This document shows positions 43,844-52,627 of a DNA stretch of 58,632 bases, piece by piece. The position numbers and the translations under genes were made by a program. The notes under the pieces were generated by a model that saw nothing but the letters and a program-made list of their open reading frames with translations, was not told where the DNA came from and ran no database searches. The stretch is from contig URBS01000001.1 in NCBI GenBank assembly GCA_900546085.1, positions 1-58,632 of the forward strand, in the 5' to 3' direction. Each line of letters begins with the position of its first letter. The first letter of the stretch is position 1. The DNA comes from an uncultured Collinsella sp. GTDB lineage: Bacteria > Actinomycetota > Coriobacteriia > Coriobacteriales > Coriobacteriaceae.

Positions 43844-44539
43844 TTAAAGTTCGGTCCCGCCCAAGCGATGCGCGATGCTATCGCAGGCCAAGGCGCCCAC
43901 GACGGTCTTGGCGTCTTCGATCTTGCCGTCGAGCACGGCGTCGATCAGCTCGTGCAGCGGCACCAGGTCAACGTTGACAAACTCGTCATCGTCGGGGTTG
44001 GGCGCGTCGAACTCGAGCTTGGTGGCCAGGTAGATATGAATGATCTCGTCGCAGAAGCCGCAGGACGTGACAATCGACGTCAAAAAGCGAATGCGACCAG
44101 CCCTAAAGCCCGTCTCCTCATGCAGCTCGCGTTTGGCGCAATCGAGCGGGTCCTCGCCTGGATCGAGCTTGCCGGCGGGAATCTCGACCGTCACGCGGTC
44201 GATGGCGGTGCGGTACTGACGCACCAGCACAATCTTGCCGCTCTCGGTCAGCGCCACAACGGCTGCCGCGCCCGGATGGCGAACGATATCGCGGGCGCTG
44301 CGGCGACCGTTGGGCAGCTCAACCTCAAGACGGTGGACGTCGAGAATCTTGCCCTTCCAGGCGCACTCCTCCGAAAGAATCTTCTCGTGAAGCTCGGCAT
44401 CGTGCGGGTCGTCGTCGCCCAGCACCAGCGCCGGCTCGTCAGCGACCTCGCCACCAGGTTCGCCCTCGGCGTGCCCATACATGCGGCTGTCCTCCTCGAC
44501 GATCTGCGCATCCACGAGCTCTTCGTTCTTCTCGTCCAT
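43844..44539 (-). CDS. NUDIX hydrolase, ADP-ribose pyrophosphatase-like
   Basis: This cytoplasmic Mg-dependent hydrolase of nucleoside diphosphate-linked compounds has 231 residues. The NUDIX box is complete: GKLDPGEDPLDCAKRELHEE then TGF. Upstream, KIVLVRQYRTAIDRVTVEIPAG is the usual ADP-ribose pyrophosphatase approach to the box. The first 70 residues are an acidic extension (MDEKNEELVDAQIVEEDSRM...) of unknown role. I chose the second ATG at 44539, which has GAGAGGA at good spacing; an ATG three codons earlier overlaps that site. It starts 21 bases after purD and probably shares its transcript. Confidence 0.85.
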   Translation of the reverse strand: MDEKNEELVDAQIVEEDSRMYGHAEGEPGGEVADEPALVLGDDDPHDAELHEKILSEECAWKGKILDVHRLEVELPNGRRSARDIVRHPGAAAVVALTESGKIVLVRQYRTAIDRVTVEIPAGKLDPGEDPLDCAKRELHEETGFRAGRIRFLTSIVTSCGFCDEIIHIYLATKLEFDAPNPDDDEFVNVDLVPLHELIDAVLDGKIEDAKTVVGALACDSIAHRLGGTEL

Positions 44540-44560
44540 CCGTCTCATTCCTCTCGGACT

Positions 44561-45865
44561 TTAGGCATCCCAGGCGTCGCGGCCGCGTAGCGCGCGCAGG
44601 CCGATGTCGTGACGCAGGGTCTTGCCCTCAAAATCAATCTTCTCGCAGGCCTCGTAGGCAAGGTTGCGAGCGTTCTCGAACGTGTCGCCCAGAGCGGTCA
44701 CGGCAAGCACGCGGCCACCATTGGTCACGAGCTGGCCGTCCACCACGGCAGTGCCCGCATGGTACACGGTCACGTTCTCCATGGCCTCGGCATCGGCGAT
44801 ACCGGTGATGACCTTGCCCTTCTCGTAGCTGCCGGGATAGCCCGCGCTCGTCAGGACAACGGCCACGGCCCACTCGTCACGCCAGTCGAGCTCAATCTGA
44901 TCGAGCTCACAGTTGGCGCAGGCCAGCATGACCTCAACCAGGTCGTTCTTAAGGCGCGGCAGCACGACCTGTGTCTCGGGGTCGCCAAAGCGGGCATTGA
45001 ACTCCAGCACCTTGGGGCCGGCGGGCGTGAGCATAAAGCCGCCGTACAGGCAGCCGCGGTAGTCGATGCCCTCGGCAGCAAGCTCGGCAACGGTCTGCTC
45101 CATGACCTTCACCATGGTGGCGTGCTCCTCGTCGGTCACGATGGGCACCGGGCTGTAGACACCCATGCCGCCGGTGTTGGGGCCCTTGTCGCCCTCGAGC
45201 GCGCGCTTGTGGTCCTGCGAGGTGGCCATGGGACGCACGGTCTTGCCGTCGGTAAAGGCCAAAAGCGAGCACTCGGGGCCGGTCAGCATCTCCTCGATAA
45301 CCACGGTGTTGCCGGCATCGCCAAAGGTGCCGCCAAAGCACTCGCGCACGGCCTCCTCGGCCTGCTCAAGTTCGGTCGCCACGATAACGCCCTTGCCCGC
45401 GGCAAGGCCGTCGGCCTTGACGACCAGCGGAGCGCCCTGCTCACGCACATAAGCAAGAGCCGAAGCCTCGTCGGTAAACGAGCCGTAGGCTGCCGTCGGA
45501 ATACCGGCGCGCTCCATGAGCTGCTTGGAGAACAGCTTGGAACCCTCCATCCGGGCGCCCTCGGCACCCGGGCCAAAGCAGGGAATACCTGCCGCGCGCA
45601 CGGCGTCGGCCACGCCCGCCACGAGCGGAGCCTCGGGGCCAATTACCACGAGTCCGCATCCGTGGCTCTGCGCAAACGCCGCCACGGCCGCAGGATCGCA
45701 GTCGTCGAGAACAACGTTCTCGCCGCAGCTCGCGGTGCCGCCGTTGCCCGGCGCGATGTAGAGCTTGCCGGCGCGCGGTGATGCCGCGAGCTTAGCTGCC
45801 AAAGCATGCTCACGGCCGCCGCTGCCCAACAACAGGATGTCGATGGTTTGAGTGTCCGCCTTCAA
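44561..45865 (-). CDS. purD: Phosphoribosylamine-glycine ligase
   Basis: This enzyme is the second step of purine synthesis, joining glycine to phosphoribosylamine with ATP; ATP-grasp fold. With the start proposed here it has 434 residues, near the usual 420-430. It opens with ILLLGSGGREHALAAKLA. The ATP-grasp region shows PLVVKADGLAAGKGVIVA and FGDPETQVVLPRL. I chose the TTG at 45865, because GAGGAGG lies 5 bases before it and the coding signal starts there. The open frame extends 56 codons further and would overlap purA and its terminator. TTG start codons also fit other genes in this window. Confidence 0.95.
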   Translation of the reverse strand: MKADTQTIDILLLGSGGREHALAAKLAASPRAGKLYIAPGNGGTASCGENVVLDDCDPAAVAAFAQSHGCGLVVIGPEAPLVAGVADAVRAAGIPCFGPGAEGARMEGSKLFSKQLMERAGIPTAAYGSFTDEASALAYVREQGAPLVVKADGLAAGKGVIVATELEQAEEAVRECFGGTFGDAGNTVVIEEMLTGPECSLLAFTDGKTVRPMATSQDHKRALEGDKGPNTGGMGVYSPVPIVTDEEHATMVKVMEQTVAELAAEGIDYRGCLYGGFMLTPAGPKVLEFNARFGDPETQVVLPRLKNDLVEVMLACANCELDQIELDWRDEWAVAVVLTSAGYPGSYEKGKVITGIADAEAMENVTVYHAGTAVVDGQLVTNGGRVLAVTALGDTFENARNLAYEACEKIDFEGKTLRHDIGLRALRGRDAWDA

Positions 45866-45919
45866 GGGTGCCTCCTCTATGGATGAATGGCCCGCTCCGC
45901 GCGAGCCCTTTGCAAGCAA

Positions 45920-45961
45920 ATATACCCCTCGGCCGCCCGTCCGGGCTGCAAAGGGGTATAT
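45920..45961 (-). terminator. Hairpin between purA and purD
   Basis: ATATACCCCT and AGGGGTATAT (perfect, 10 bp) surround an inner GCCCG/CGGGC stem, followed by TTTGC on the minus strand. It is probably a terminator or partial terminator of purA. Confidence 0.75.
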
Positions 45962-45983
45962 CGCAATAACCAAATAGTCCCGA

Positions 45984-47270
<1,287 letters not shown>

Positions 47271-47363
47271 GTTTACTCCTTACATTCATGGACTGTCTAC
47301 GCGCCACGCCGGCACGCAGAAGCACAAAACATTCCCAGTATACCCGTGCAACGGGCGCCTGTC

Positions 47364-48755
47364 CTACTCCTCGGCATGTGCCCCATCAAGCTCATAGAAC
47401 TTGGTGGATGCCGGCAGGAACATCAGGTCGACGTCGCCGATCGGGCCCGAACGGTTCTTGGCCACGACGATACGCGTAACGCCCTCGTCGGGTCGATCGT
47501 CGCGCGAGGCTTCGGCCTCGTCGGCGGAGCGGTCCAAGAACATAACGATATCGGCGTCCTGCTCGATGGAGCCCGATTCACGAAGGTCGGAAAGCTGCGG
47601 GCGCTTGCCGGTACGGGATTCGACCTGACGCGAGAGCTGCGACAGCGCGATGAGCGGGATCTTGAGTTCCTTGGCCATGATCTTCAGACCACGCGACATC
47701 TCGGAGACCTCGACGGTACGGCTCTCGGAGCGGCGTCCCGGCGGAGGACTCACCAGCTGCAGGTAGTCCAGGATGATGATGGCCTTCTCCTTGTTGTGGA
47801 GCATGCGGCGGCTCTTGGCGCGAATCTCGGTCACTGTGGTGCCGGGCGTATCGTCAATCAGAATATCGAGCTTGGACAAGGTCTGCGTGGCCTCGTTGAT
47901 ATTGGCCCACTGCTCGGGGCTAATGCGGCCCATGCGGAAGTCACTGATCGAAATCATGGCGTAGGCGCAAATCAGACGCTGGGCAATTTCCTTGCCCGAC
48001 ATCTCCAGCGAGAAGAAGCCGACGGTATAACCGGCCGCGGCAGCGTTGAGCGCCAGATTCAGGGCGAACGACGTCTTACCCACAGCAGGGCGGGCGCCGA
48101 TGATGATGAGCTGGCCCTCGCGAAAACCCATGAGCATGCGGTCGAGCGACGGGAAGCCCGTGGGCACGCCCGCAGCCTGGCCGCCTGCCTGGCACACTTC
48201 CTCGGCCTCGTTATAGGCCTCGACCATAAACTCGGTCAGCGTCTTGTAGCTCGACTTGACCTCGCGCGCCGTGACCTTGAGCAACTTGCTCTCGGCCAGC
48301 TCCACGACCTCTTTGGTATCGGTGGGAGCGTTATAGGCCAGCGCGTTGATCTCGTTGGTGGCGCCGATCAGCTCACGCAGCATCGAATCGCGGCGAACGA
48401 TAGCGGCATGGTGCTGCCAGTTGACGAGCGACAGGGTCTGACCCATCAACTCCAAAATGTAGGCCTCGCCGCCCACGGCATCAAGCTTGTTGATGCTTCG
48501 CAGGTAATCGATCAGCGAGATGGAGTCGATGGGAATGCGGCTGTTGTACATATCGACCATCGCGGTATAGATGGTCTTATGAATGGGCCGGTAGAAGTCA
48601 TCGGGCTGCAGCTCGACCTGGGCCTCTTCGACCACCTCGGGCGATAGCAGCATAGCGGCCAGTACATTGGCCTCTGCATCTTGGTTTTGGGGAAGACCCA
48701 ACTTGGAGCCGCGGTCCTCAACCGTCAGCCCGGTCTCCCTATCGTCATATGCCAT
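47364..48755 (-). CDS. dnaB: Replicative DNA helicase
   Basis: This hexameric helicase unwinds DNA at the replication fork. The product is 463 residues. The N-terminal domain opens LGLPQNQDAEANVLAAMLL, typical of DnaB. Walker A is IIGARPAVGKTSFALNLAL, and later motifs read FFSLEMSGKEIAQRLICAYA, IIILDYLQLV and ALSQLSRQVESR. No intein is present: the Walker region is uninterrupted. I chose the ATG at 48755 for the GAGGA 5 bases upstream. rplI lies upstream with its own terminator, so the rpsF-to-dnaB order is conserved although transcription may be separate. Confidence 0.96.
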   Translation of the reverse strand: MAYDDRETGLTVEDRGSKLGLPQNQDAEANVLAAMLLSPEVVEEAQVELQPDDFYRPIHKTIYTAMVDMYNSRIPIDSISLIDYLRSINKLDAVGGEAYILELMGQTLSLVNWQHHAAIVRRDSMLRELIGATNEINALAYNAPTDTKEVVELAESKLLKVTAREVKSSYKTLTEFMVEAYNEAEEVCQAGGQAAGVPTGFPSLDRMLMGFREGQLIIIGARPAVGKTSFALNLALNAAAAGYTVGFFSLEMSGKEIAQRLICAYAMISISDFRMGRISPEQWANINEATQTLSKLDILIDDTPGTTVTEIRAKSRRMLHNKEKAIIILDYLQLVSPPPGRRSESRTVEVSEMSRGLKIMAKELKIPLIALSQLSRQVESRTGKRPQLSDLRESGSIEQDADIVMFLDRSADEAEASRDDRPDEGVTRIVVAKNRSGPIGDVDLMFLPASTKFYELDGAHAEE

Positions 48756-48917
48756 GAGCATCCTCATTCATATCGCTTGCGAGCATCCATAGTATCAGCC
48801 ACGGTCCCAAAACGCGCCGCGCACCGCCAATCATCACCGAACCAAACGGATGAACGGTCCTGTATATAGGACTTCGACGCAACGTTCACCATGACACTCA
48901 CTCAGCGCAAAAAACAA

Positions 48918-48947
48918 AAGGGCGCCCTGGTTTCCCAGAGCGCCCTT
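48918..48947 (-). terminator. Terminator of the rpsF-ssb-rpsR-rplI operon
   Basis: AAGGGCGCtCTGG pairs with CCAGGGCGCCCTT around a GAAA loop and is followed by TTGTTTTTT on the minus strand. Confidence 0.92.
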
Positions 48948-48979
48948 CTTAGAACAAGATTGTTGCGTTGCAGCAAATG

Positions 48980-49519
48980 CTACTCGGCAGCAGCCTCAGT
49001 CTCGACCTCGGCGGTCTCGGCCTCGGCGACCTCAGCGGCCTCCTCGACCTCAGCCTCGGCAGCGAGCTCCTCGGCGGTAACGCCGACGAGAACGACAACC
49101 TCGGCCTTGATCTCGCGGTACAGCGAGATGGCAACGGTGTGGGCACCGGCAACCTTGATGGGCTTACCGAGCTCGACGCGCTTGCGGTCGATGTCCATAC
49201 CGAGCTGAGCCTTGATGGCGTCAGCGATCATAGCGGCGGTAACGGAGCCAAAGAGGATGCCCTCGTCGCCGACCTTGACGTCAACGGTGACCGTCTTGCC
49301 CTCAAAGGCAGCCTTGGTCTCGTTGGCGGTAGCCAGACGGACGGCCTCGCGCTTGGCGATGTTGTTGCGACGCTCGTCAAGCTGCTTGAGGTTGCCCTTG
49401 GTGGCGGCAACAGCGAGCTTCTTGGGGAACAGGAAGTTCTCAGCGTAACCCTGAGCGACCTCTACGACGTCACCCTCGCCGCCCTTGCCCTTGATCTCAT
49501 CGAGAAGAATAACCTTCAT
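48980..49519 (-). CDS. rplI: Large ribosomal subunit protein bL9
   Basis: The product binds 23S rRNA near the L1 stalk and affects frame maintenance. It is 179 residues against about 148 for the usual protein. The N-domain MKVILLDEIKGKGGEGDVVE and GYAENFLFPKKLAV is standard, and the C-domain (ITAAMIADAIKAQLGMDIDRK) is complete. The extra length is an acidic, alanine-rich tail from about residue 148 (VEEAAEVAEAETAEVETEAA). The tail is low complexity and probably disordered. It is the last gene of the rpsF operon, with GAAGGGAGA before the ATG. Confidence 0.97.
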   Translation of the reverse strand: MKVILLDEIKGKGGEGDVVEVAQGYAENFLFPKKLAVAATKGNLKQLDERRNNIAKREAVRLATANETKAAFEGKTVTVDVKVGDEGILFGSVTAAMIADAIKAQLGMDIDRKRVELGKPIKVAGAHTVAISLYREIKAEVVVLVGVTAEELAAEAEVEEAAEVAEAETAEVETEAAAE

Positions 49520-49534
49520 GATGCGTCTCCCTTC

Positions 49535-49801
49535 TTAGCCGCGGTCGCGGTTGCCACGAGAGGAAACCACGGGGACGGTGTACGGCAGGAGAGCCATCTC
49601 GCGGGCGCGCTTGATGGCGTTGGCGATGTCATGCTGATGCTGCGTGCAAGCGCCAGTGACGCGACGGGGCTTAATCTTGCCACGGTCGGTCATGTACTTA
49701 CGGAGAAGCTGAGTGTCCTTATAGTCGATGAACTCAGTGTTCTCCTTGCAGAACTGGCAGTACTTACGACGCGGCTGACGTGCAGAAAAATCATTAGCCA
49801 T
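49535..49801 (-). CDS. rpsR: Small ribosomal subunit protein bS18
   Basis: This small-subunit protein binds 16S rRNA together with bS6. The 88-residue product has the typical core YKDTQLLRKYMTDRGKIKPR, then RVTGACTQHQHDIANAIKRA and REMALLPYT. YCQFC and the later C in GAC keep part of the zinc-binding cysteines known in some bS18 forms (C+ type). The ATG at 49801 is chosen because the sequence starts there as in the family; GAAAGG lies upstream, and the 17 codons before it are not conserved-looking. It lies between ssb and rplI. Confidence 0.96.
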   Translation of the reverse strand: MANDFSARQPRRKYCQFCKENTEFIDYKDTQLLRKYMTDRGKIKPRRVTGACTQHQHDIANAIKRAREMALLPYTVPVVSSRGNRDRG

Positions 49802-49873
49802 GTCAAAATACCTTTCGTTTGGCAACTTCGGCGAACCGAAGCCGCCTCTCACTCAAAAATAGGTGAACAACCC

Positions 49874-50326
49874 TTAGAACGGGATGTCCTCATCGTAGAC
49901 GTCGACCGCGGGCGGCGTAGCCACCGGTGCGGCAGGACGTGCTGCGGGCGCGGGAGCTGCGGGGGCGTAACCGCCCTGGTCGTAGCCACCCTGGCCACCA
50001 CGGGAGCTCATAAACTCGATCTCATCGACGATGACCTCAAGCTTGCTCCGGCGCTGGCCGTCGCGCTCCCAAGAGCTGTAGCGCAGCTTGCCCTCGATCG
50101 CGACCTTGTTTCCCTTTGCCAGGAAACGGCTCACGGCCTCGGCGCGGGTGCCGAACATGGTGCAGTCGACAAAGTTGGGATAGTCCTCCCACTCGCCAGT
50201 CTGCGCGTTGCGGCGACGATCGTTCACGGCGACGCCAAAGGACAGAACCTGGGTTCCGCCGGCGGTGGCGCGCAGCTCGGGATCGCGGGTGAGGTTACCG
50301 GTGATGTTCACTCGATTGATGCTCAT
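49874..50326 (-). CDS. ssb: Single-stranded DNA-binding protein
   Basis: The product coats single-stranded DNA in replication and repair. It is 150 residues: an OB-fold (MSINRVNITGNLTRDPELRA, then VLSFGVAVNDRRRN, then VDCTMFGTRAEAVSRFLAKG) to about residue 107. A Gly/Ala/Pro-rich linker follows (RGGQGGYDQGGYAPAAPAPA), and the acidic tip is DEDIPF, the peptide that recruits partner proteins. It lies between rpsF and rpsR, the common bacterial arrangement. Confidence 0.97.
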   Translation of the reverse strand: MSINRVNITGNLTRDPELRATAGGTQVLSFGVAVNDRRRNAQTGEWEDYPNFVDCTMFGTRAEAVSRFLAKGNKVAIEGKLRYSSWERDGQRRSKLEVIVDEIEFMSSRGGQGGYDQGGYAPAAPAPAARPAAPVATPPAVDVYDEDIPF

Positions 50327-50374
50327 AACTCACTACTTCCTCTTGGGGCACAAGCCCAGTCCAAAACGACAGTC

Positions 50375-50668
50375 TTACTCCTGGTCGTCGCGACGGACGA
50401 TCATGTGGCGGACCACAGCGTCGGTGATGCGCAGGACGCGATCAAGCTCGGCGATCTGGGTAGGATCTGCGTGGAAGTTGATGAGGGTGTAGTCACCATC
50501 GGTGAGGTCGTTGATCTCGTAGGCGAGCTTGCGCTTGCCCCACTCGTCAACGGAGTCGACCTTGCCAGCGCCCTCAGCGATCGTGGTATCGATACGCTTC
50601 ATAACAGCGAGACGAGTCTCGGGGTCGAGCGACGGGTCAACAAAGAACAGCAGTTCATAAGCCTTCAT
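50375..50668 (-). CDS. rpsF: Small ribosomal subunit protein bS6
   Basis: The product binds bS18 and the central domain of 16S rRNA. It is 97 residues starting MKAYELLFFVDPSLDPETRL. The middle shows VDSVDEWGKRKLAYEINDLTDG, with a standard RNP-like strand YTLINFHADPTQIAELDRVLR. It is the first gene of rpsF-ssb-rpsR-rplI. AGAGGAGG precedes the ATG at 50668; an earlier in-frame ATG lacks such a site. The promoter TTGCAG-17-TATTAT lies 72 bases upstream. The leader between them can form a CTTCAGG/CCTGAAG hairpin (50696-50722), a possible site for S6:S18 autoregulation. Confidence 0.97.
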   Translation of the reverse strand: MKAYELLFFVDPSLDPETRLAVMKRIDTTIAEGAGKVDSVDEWGKRKLAYEINDLTDGDYTLINFHADPTQIAELDRVLRITDAVVRHMIVRRDDQE

Positions 50669-50739
50669 ATTGTCACCTCCTCTGGGCAAATGTGGCTTCA
50701 GGTCGTGAAGGTGCGCCTGAAGCAGGAAAAGACTTGGTA

Positions 50740-50768
50740 ATAATATCTTTCAACCTCCTAGGCTGCAA
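50740..50768 (-). promoter_or_regulatory. Promoter of the rpsF operon
   Basis: On the minus strand TTGCAG (50768-50763) and TATTAT (50745-50740) are separated by exactly 17 bases. Confidence 0.75.
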
Positions 50769-51129
50769 GAATATGCAGCTACAACCTCATGACCTCCACA
50801 TATGTCCATGCTCACACGGCACTTCATGCGCATTCCAACCAAATGCTGACCAAATGCTTGACGGATCTGTGTTCAAGATACGGTGCCGTGGGGACAAGCT
50901 GAGCCAAGCCGCAGGTCAGCGGGCACAAGGCTGTGGTCGCAAAATGCATACCAGTGGCCCACAGCACCACCCAAAGATTTTTAAATTCATTGCCAAGTCG
51001 CTTATGAATACCCTTTTTTGAACAATTGAGTTGATCAACCACGCTGGTCGGAAGCCGTTTTTTGGGACCTCAAGCCCCACTGCAGCGCCAAGCACGGCCA
51101 AGCGTTTTAAAAAATGCCAACTTTTCTGT
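50769..51129. other. Gene-free gap between rpsF and tRNA-Ser
   Basis: I find no coding frame with a ribosome-binding site or recognisable protein here. The stretch contains TGGGGACA and TTTTGGGACC, loose matches to the GGGAC core, without clear hairpins around them. It may hold upstream promoter elements for the two divergent transcripts. Confidence 0.5.
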
Positions 51130-51157
51130 TTGCACTTTGCGATTCCTCGTGTATACT
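51130..51157 (+). promoter_or_regulatory. Promoter of the tRNA-Ser genes
   Basis: TTGCAC (51130-51135) and TATACT (51152-51157) are separated by 16 bases, 16 bases before the first tRNA. Confidence 0.75.
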
Positions 51158-51173
51158 GACTTTCGCATTTAAC

Positions 51174-51264
51174 GGAGAGTTGTCCGAGTGGCCGAAGGAG
51201 CACGATTGGAAATCGTGTAGGCGTCAAAAGCGTCTCCAGGGTTCAAATCCCTGACTCTCCGCCA
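51174..51264 (+). tRNA. tRNA-Ser (GGA)
   Basis: The acceptor GGAGAGT pairs with ACTCTCC, followed by G and an encoded CCA. The anticodon stem CACGA/TCGTG encloses TTGGAAA, giving anticodon GGA. A long variable arm, as expected for serine, follows. It is 91 bases. Confidence 0.95.
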
Positions 51265-51312
51265 GTTAATTCCAAAGCAGGCCTTCGAGCCTGCTTTGTT
51301 TTTACCCCACGC

Positions 51313-51403
51313 GGAGGGGTGGCAGAGTGGTTGAATGCGGCGGTCTCGAAAACCGTTTGGCCTGTATAAGGTCACGAGGGTTCGAATCCCTCCTCCTCCG
51401 CCA
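51313..51403 (+). tRNA. tRNA-Ser (CGA)
   Basis: The acceptor GGAGGGG pairs with CTCCTCC (one G-U), then G and an encoded CCA. The anticodon loop CTCGAAA gives CGA, reading UCG. A long variable arm is present. It lies 48 bases after tRNA-Ser (GGA) and is probably cotranscribed with it. Confidence 0.95.
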
Positions 51404-51416
51404 TTTTGGTTGAGAA

Positions 51417-51443
51417 AGCTCCCGAAAACGGGGGCTTTTTTGT
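51417..51443 (+). terminator. Terminator of the tRNA-Ser pair
   Basis: AGCTCCCG-aaaa-CGGGGGCT followed by TTTTTTG. Confidence 0.9.
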
Positions 51444-51468
51444 TTAGAGTCCCTTACAAGCAAATACG

Positions 51469-51607
51469 GCGGAGGAGGAGGGATTCGAACCCGTCAGGAC
51501 GCGGAGCGTAAAGAAAACGCGCCAGTGGCGCGTTTTTAGCGCAGCGCGGTCGGCGCAAGCCGACCGAATAAATTTTGAGCTCCGCTCAAAATTTGGACAT
51601 CCCTCCT
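51469..51607. repeat. Compound hairpin element with inverted tRNA-Ser 3' end
   Basis: Bases 51469-51491 are the reverse complement of the T-arm and acceptor end of tRNA-Ser (CGA). Three perfect hairpins follow: AAAACGCGCC/GGCGCGTTTT (51514-51536), CGGTCGGC-GCAA-GCCGACCG (51547-51566) and AAATTTTGAGC/GCTCAAAATTT (51570-51594). AGGAGGGAT (51476-51484) and ATCCCTCCT (51599-51607) close the whole as a 9-bp stem. There is no gene. The origin and role are unknown. Confidence 0.7.
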
Positions 51608-51831
51608 ATTCAGCCACGTCCCCCATTGCTTTCGATTTCACCTTGAATCTCAAACATGTACATCACCCTCCAAAAACGACATTTTTCGGCATCTTTGGAG
51701 GCTGATGTACATGTTTGGTACCCATGACCGTTCCCAGTCCCTACCGTTTGCCGAGCAATAGGGTCTCAATCGCCGCCAACCATGTACTATGTACGGGCAT
51801 TGTTCAAACCCGAGAATCAAAGGACCTCATC

Positions 51832-52521
51832 TTGCCCGTCGTCGCCGCTATGACTGTTACTTCACACGCCTCGGATGCCATGGTCGCTATCCCATTTTGG
51901 CTCGAGATGTTCGCCGTTGTCGCGGCATCGATCTCGGGCGTGCTGGTCGCTCGCGAGCACAAGCTCGACCTGGTGGGCGCGGTCGCGCTCGCGGTGGTCT
52001 GCGGTCTGGGCGGCGGTCTTTTGCGCGATATGACGCTCCAGGTCGGCAACGTCTACATCCTCAACCAGCCCATGGCACTACCGCTCTCCATCGCCACAGC
52101 CGCCATCATCTATATCTTCCCGGCAATCGTCGATAAGCCCGAAAAACTCATTCCCCTGCTCGACATCATCTCGGTCGGCATCTATGCAGCAACCGGCGCG
52201 GACAAGGCGTTGGTGTACGGATTTGCGCCCGCCGTATGTATCATGATGGGCTTCTTTACCGCCGTGGGCGGCGGCATGCTGCGCGACGGCTTTATGGGCG
52301 TGGTCCCGGGCATTTTCCAACGCACCAACTTCTATGCCATCGCGGCCATCGCCGGATCGGCAAGCTATGTAGCCCTCGTCATGAGCGGCCTCATGAGCAA
52401 TGTTGCCGCGCTGGTCGTATGCGTTGTGGTGACCATGGGGCTGCGTTGGCTATCACTGCGCTTTGACATTAAAAGCCCTACCGAGGAAGACATCGCGCGC
52501 TTTTTGCACCGTAAAAAGTAG
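51832..52521 (+). CDS. TRIC cation channel family protein (UPF0126)
   Basis: This small polytopic membrane protein of 229 residues is predicted to be a cation channel of the TRIC type (YadS/UPF0126). The family consists of two repeats of three helices. Here repeat one contains VCGLGGGLLRDMTLQ and repeat two GFFTAVGGGMLRDGFMGVVP, the paired GGGxxRD motifs. AATGADKAL lies between them. I chose the TTG at 51832 preceded by AAAGGA; the frame is open for 39 codons more but that part has no membrane character. It stands alone downstream of the tRNA region. Confidence 0.85.
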   Translation: MPVVAAMTVTSHASDAMVAIPFWLEMFAVVAASISGVLVAREHKLDLVGAVALAVVCGLGGGLLRDMTLQVGNVYILNQPMALPLSIATAAIIYIFPAIVDKPEKLIPLLDIISVGIYAATGADKALVYGFAPAVCIMMGFFTAVGGGMLRDGFMGVVPGIFQRTNFYAIAAIAGSASYVALVMSGLMSNVAALVVCVVVTMGLRWLSLRFDIKSPTEEDIARFLHRKK

Positions 52522-52627
52522 GTAGCACAGCACAACCCCTCGAAATGCAACCGAGAGATTCTTTTAGAGCGCCCGCGCGTTGGGTACCCTGTTAGATACC
52601 TGTCGAGTATCTAACGAAGGATTCACT

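Noticed and set aside
48968..50740. A 590-codon plus-strand frame across rplI-rpsR-ssb-rpsF
   Set aside because: It runs antisense through four conserved genes and through their intergenic gaps, a shadow of codon bias.
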